From: Anaerolineales bacterium UBA5069
Lineage (GTDB): Bacteria; Chloroflexota; Anaerolineae; Caldilineales; Caldilineaceae
DNA: 8,560 nt
Direction of reading: 5' to 3'
NCBI GenBank assembly: GCA_002415895.1
Contig: DIAV01000379.1
Coordinates: forward strand, 1-8,560
The notes beneath the pieces are model-generated. The model was given only the letters and a program-made list of their open reading frames with translations. It was not told the origin of the DNA and searched no databases. Below, piece by piece: positions 5,865 to 8,560 of this stretch. A program made the translations under genes and the position numbers. Numbering within the stretch: the first letter of the stretch is position 1; every line of letters begins with the position of its first letter.

Positions 5865-7376
5865 ATGGTTGCCTATTTGCGCAGGAATACAGCGCTCCTT
5901 GTGACGCTGGGCATTGTGCTGGCGATTCTGCTCTGGATGACCAATCGCTATGAACCCAAGGTAACGGCGAGCATCATCCTTTCGGGGCTTACGCTGGGCG
6001 CACTCTACTTCCTGGTGGCGTCGGGGCTTTCGCTCATTTTCGGCCTCATGGACGTGCTCAACTTCGCCCACGGTATGCTCTTCATGATGGGCGCATACCT
6101 GGGTTTTACCGCCTACGCCAACCCGCGGCTCCTGCTCAATACGCTGCCGCTGGTGCTGGCGCTGCTGGGCGGCGCGCAGGTGGGGCGCTGGCTGGGCGGC
6201 ATGTTGCCCGACAAGCTGAAGAAGCCCTGGCTCGATACGGCGTTGCATCTGGCCCTCTTTGTGCTGAGCGTGGCCGTGATCCTCTTTGCCGTGCGTGGCT
6301 TCAATGTGCAGCCGCTGGTGGCGAACTCCGCCACGGCGGCGGGTGGCGCCATCTCCACGGCCGATGCGCAGGAGGCTGCCTCGCTCTACATCCCGCGGCT
6401 GCTCTGGCTCACGCTGGCGGGCGTGCTGCTGGGCTTGGGGCTGAGCCGAGTGGGGCCTGTGGCAACGCGCCGCCACACACGCTGGACGGGCGCGCTGATT
6501 GGCGTTGGGCTGGTGGCTGTGGCAATTGCGATTGTGCCGCTGCGCACGCCGGCGGAAACCTTCCTGCTGAGCGTATCGTCCAACATTCGCTTCGTACTGG
6601 CGCTGCTGGTGGGGCTCGTGGCAGGCGGTGCGCTGGGCGCGCTGATGGAGAGCGCGCTGATTCGCCCGCTCTACAGCAGGCCGCTTTATCAGATTCTGCT
6701 CACGCTGGGCGTCAGCTTCGTGGGCACCGAATTGATCAAAACAATCTGGGGCACGGCGGGCTTCTACATGGACATTCCCGCCTTTGCCGCCGCCTCGGGC
6801 GAAGGCTGTCCCTCGCCTAATCTTTGGTCGTGGTTCAGCGATCATTGTGCTTCCATCGACGTGCTGGGGCGACCCTTCCCAAGCTACCGTATCTTCATTA
6901 TTGGCCTGGGGCTGGTGATCTTTATTGCCGTGGCGCTGTTGCTGCAACGCTCGCGCATTGGCATCATCATCCGCGCCGGTGTGCAGGATAGCGAGATGGT
7001 GCAGGCGCTGGGCATTAACGTGCGCCGCGTCTTCACGCTGGTCTTCGCGCTTGGGTCTGCGCTGGCGGCTGTGGGCGGCGTGGCGGCTGCGCCCTTCCTG
7101 GGGGTGAACCTGGGGCTGGGGGCCGAGGTGCAGTTGCAGGGATTCATTGCCGTGGTAATCGGCGGCATGGGCAGCTACATTGGCGCGGCGGTGGGCGCGC
7201 TGCTGGTGGGCATGGCGCGCGCCTTTGGTGATCAGCTTGTGCTCTCGGGTATTCAGTTGCCGTGGATGGACGAGGCGATCCGCATGTCGCCCTCCATTGC
7301 ACGCGCGTCAACGGTTCTCATCATGGCCCTTGTCCTGCTTGTGCGTCCGGCGGGGCTCTTTGGCAAGAAGGAGTAG
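5865..7376 (+). CDS. livH: Branched-chain amino acid-type ABC importer permease LivH, enlarged form
   Basis: This integral membrane permease subunit forms the translocation path with LivM. Recognisable LivH parts are SGLTLGALYFLVASGLSLIFG (40-60), the NFAHG re-entrant motif (66-70) with GAYLGF (76-81), ESALIRPLYSRPLYQILLTLG (262-282), and the ATPase-coupling segment GIIIRAGVQDSEMVQALGI (366-384). FIAVVIGGMGSYIGAAVGALLVG follows (427-449), and the usual end is LLVRPAGLFG. The protein has 503 residues while common LivH proteins have about 300. Most of the excess lies between residues about 86 and 240 and holds about four additional hydrophobic segments (near 90-107, 126-143, 178-193, 208-225). 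An extra N-terminal hydrophobic stretch (10-24) is also present. The outer loop has two cysteines, Cys315 and Cys328. AAGGAG (5852-5857) precedes the ATG by 7 nt. The frame is intact, so this is not a frameshift artefact. Confidence 0.9.
   Translation: MVAYLRRNTALLVTLGIVLAILLWMTNRYEPKVTASIILSGLTLGALYFLVASGLSLIFGLMDVLNFAHGMLFMMGAYLGFTAYANPRLLLNTLPLVLALLGGAQVGRWLGGMLPDKLKKPWLDTALHLALFVLSVAVILFAVRGFNVQPLVANSATAAGGAISTADAQEAASLYIPRLLWLTLAGVLLGLGLSRVGPVATRRHTRWTGALIGVGLVAVAIAIVPLRTPAETFLLSVSSNIRFVLALLVGLVAGGALGALMESALIRPLYSRPLYQILLTLGVSFVGTELIKTIWGTAGFYMDIPAFAAASGEGCPSPNLWSWFSDHCASIDVLGRPFPSYRIFIIGLGLVIFIAVALLLQRSRIGIIIRAGVQDSEMVQALGINVRRVFTLVFALGSALAAVGGVAAAPFLGVNLGLGAEVQLQGFIAVVIGGMGSYIGAAVGALLVGMARAFGDQLVLSGIQLPWMDEAIRMSPSIARASTVLIMALVLLVRPAGLFGKKE
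7368..7373 (+). promoter_or_regulatory. Ribosome-binding site that fixes the livM start
   Basis: AAGGAG at the end of livH lies 8 nt before the ATG at 7382. The frame is open back to an ATG at 7262, but that would overlap livH by 115 nt and add 40 residues of non-family sequence. Confidence 0.75.
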
Positions 7377-7381
7377 GGGAC

Positions 7382-8467
7382 ATGACGACAAGCACCAAAC
7401 CCATTCATGGCGCACAAACGCGGCGCACGGCGCGCAATTGGCTTGGGCCCATTGTCGTGCTGCTGCTGCTGGCGTTTCCCTTCATCCTCTCCCTCCTGTC
7501 GGGGCAGCCCGTTGACACGGGCACGCCCAAGTTCTGGCAGGGCATGCTCATCCAGGTATTCATACTCGCTGTCTTTGCCATGAGCTATGACCTGCTCATG
7601 GGGTACACGGGCATTCTGAGCTTTGGCCACGCCATGTTTTTTGGCGCGGGGGCCTATGCCACAGGGATATTGCTCAAGCACTCGGGGTGGGGGCTGGCGG
7701 CCGTATTGCTGGCCGTGGTTGGCGTGGCAATTGTGCAGAGCGTGCTGATTGGCGTCGTCTCGCTGCGTGTGCGCGGCGTCTATTTGGCCATGGCCACGCT
7801 GGCCTTTGCGCAAATGTTCTTTATTCTGGCGCAGGCCACAGACTTGCGCGCCATTACCGGGGCCGAAGATGGGCTGCACGGCATCCCCGTGCCCGATTGG
7901 CTCAACCCCACAGATCAGCGATTGACCTTCTACTTTGTGGCGCTGCTCTTCATGGTGATCATGTACCTGATTGCGCGGCGTGTGGTTGACTCGCCGCCGG
8001 GCCGCGTCATGGTGGCGATTCGCGAAAACGAAGCGCGCGCACAGATGATTGGCTACAACACCTTTGGCTACAAACTCATGGCGGTCACCCTCTCGGGTGT
8101 TATGGCGGCGCTGGCCGGCTTTATGAACGCGCTCTGGAATCTGAACGCCACGCCCGATGTGCTGAGTGTGGAAACGACCATCAACGCGCTGCTGATGACC
8201 ATCATTGGCGGCGTGGGCACGCTGATTGGCCCCATGCTGGGCGCGGGTGTCTACCAGTTGCTGGGCTACTGGCTCAATGCAACCTTCGGCCCGCGCTGGC
8301 CGCTGATTATTGGCGTCATCTACATTCTGCTCGTGCTCTTTGTGCCCTATGGCATTGTGGGCACGTGGCAACTGCGGCGCAACGACATGCGCGCGGGGTG
8401 GGCGCGCCTCATCCGCCCGTTGCGTACAGGCCTGGAGGCCGATACCCCCGGCGCGACCAAAAAATAA
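7382..8467 (+). CDS. livM: Branched-chain amino acid-type ABC importer permease LivM
   Basis: This 361-residue membrane permease is the partner of LivH. It has hydrophobic segments near 22-40, 55-72, 104-124, 133-150, 181-198, 234-252, 270-290 and 308-325. Family motifs are GYTGILSFGHAMFFGAGAYA (74-93), RGVYLAMATLAFAQ (131-144) and the ATPase-contact segment SPPGRVMVAIRENEARAQMIG (204-224), where Arg214, Glu215 and Glu217 are typical, followed by the YKLMAVTLSGVMAALAG helix (230-246). IIGGVGTLIGPMLGAG (274-289) and FVPYGIVG (320-327) close the core. The N-terminal 20 residues are polar and basic and so cytoplasmic. A charged tail after 330 (about 30 residues) is also probably cytoplasmic. The length is within the normal LivM range, unlike its partner LivH. 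It is the last gene of the importer set, and a hairpin begins directly after its stop. Confidence 0.93.
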   Translation: MTTSTKPIHGAQTRRTARNWLGPIVVLLLLAFPFILSLLSGQPVDTGTPKFWQGMLIQVFILAVFAMSYDLLMGYTGILSFGHAMFFGAGAYATGILLKHSGWGLAAVLLAVVGVAIVQSVLIGVVSLRVRGVYLAMATLAFAQMFFILAQATDLRAITGAEDGLHGIPVPDWLNPTDQRLTFYFVALLFMVIMYLIARRVVDSPPGRVMVAIRENEARAQMIGYNTFGYKLMAVTLSGVMAALAGFMNALWNLNATPDVLSVETTINALLMTIIGGVGTLIGPMLGAGVYQLLGYWLNATFGPRWPLIIGVIYILLVLFVPYGIVGTWQLRRNDMRAGWARLIRPLRTGLEADTPGATKK

Positions 8468-8505
8468 GCGCAGCGCGGCTTCTGGTTCTGGAAGCCGCGC
8501 TGCGC
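8468..8505 (+). terminator. Hairpin directly after livM, probable operon end
   Basis: GCGCAGCGCGGCTTC (8468-8482) pairs perfectly with 8491-8505 around an 8-nt loop. The stem begins on the base after the TAA of livM. No T-run follows at once; only a weaker A/T-rich stretch appears at 8526-8540. Termination is therefore likely but not of textbook form. An alternative stem can form between GCGCGC at 8502-8507 and 8516-8521, sharing bases with the right arm. Confidence 0.6.
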
Positions 8506-8560
8506 GCCTGGCAACGCGCGCGCGCCAAATTTGTCTTAAAGTGATTCCCTAGTGAGAACT

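Noticed and set aside
5796..6947. A 383-codon minus-strand frame opposite livH
   Set aside because: Its composition (Gln, Arg, His-rich) is the mirror of a hydrophobic permease; there is no recognisable domain.
7253..8371. A 372-codon minus-strand frame opposite livM
   Set aside because: Same kind of mirror of a membrane-protein gene, with His, Gln and Asn-rich translation and no motif.

Overview
This GC-rich window reads entirely on the + strand. It holds the 3' part of a CoA-transferase gene, a thiolase plus DUF35 pair, and a complete five-gene ABC importer of the branched-chain amino acid (HAAT/Liv) type: lipoprotein binding protein, two ATPases and two permeases. The Ala/Pro-rich lipoprotein linker, the archaeal/SCP-x style thiolase with a separate DUF35 partner, and the shared intergenic repeats all suggest a Chloroflexota-like bacterium (Caldilinea/Anaerolineae type). 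That placement is an impression from protein style, not a demonstrated assignment.

Layout: 1-807 is an acetyl-CoA hydrolase/4-hydroxybutyrate CoA-transferase family protein cut by the left window edge. 806-927 is an imperfect inverted repeat filling most of the gap to the next gene. 949-2214 is the thiolase and 2221-2676 its Zn-ribbon/OB-fold DUF35 partner, 6 nt apart. 2679-2811 is a perfect 42-bp inverted repeat whose arms are themselves hairpins; it separates the acyl-CoA genes from the importer. 2948-4234 is the solute-binding lipoprotein, followed by a strong 16-bp hairpin (4242-4291). Then come livG (4332-5111), livF (5095-5862, overlapping livG), livH (5865-7376, unusually long) and livM (7382-8467). 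A 15-bp hairpin starts on the base after the livM stop. The last 55 bases hold nothing I can call a gene.

How the parts may work together: the importer would bring in an amino acid or a small carboxylate. The CoA-transferase could move CoA onto a carboxylate. The thiolase-DUF35 pair could make or cleave a 3-ketoacyl-CoA. This substrate link rests only on gene order. The importer genes are in the usual Liv set, and the hairpin after the binding-protein gene fits the common need for more binding protein than membrane components.

I see no CRISPR array, tRNA, rRNA, transposase or defence system. The least ordinary points are the enlarged LivH permease, with about 145 extra residues containing roughly four extra hydrophobic segments, and the two different inverted-repeat elements placed at gene borders.
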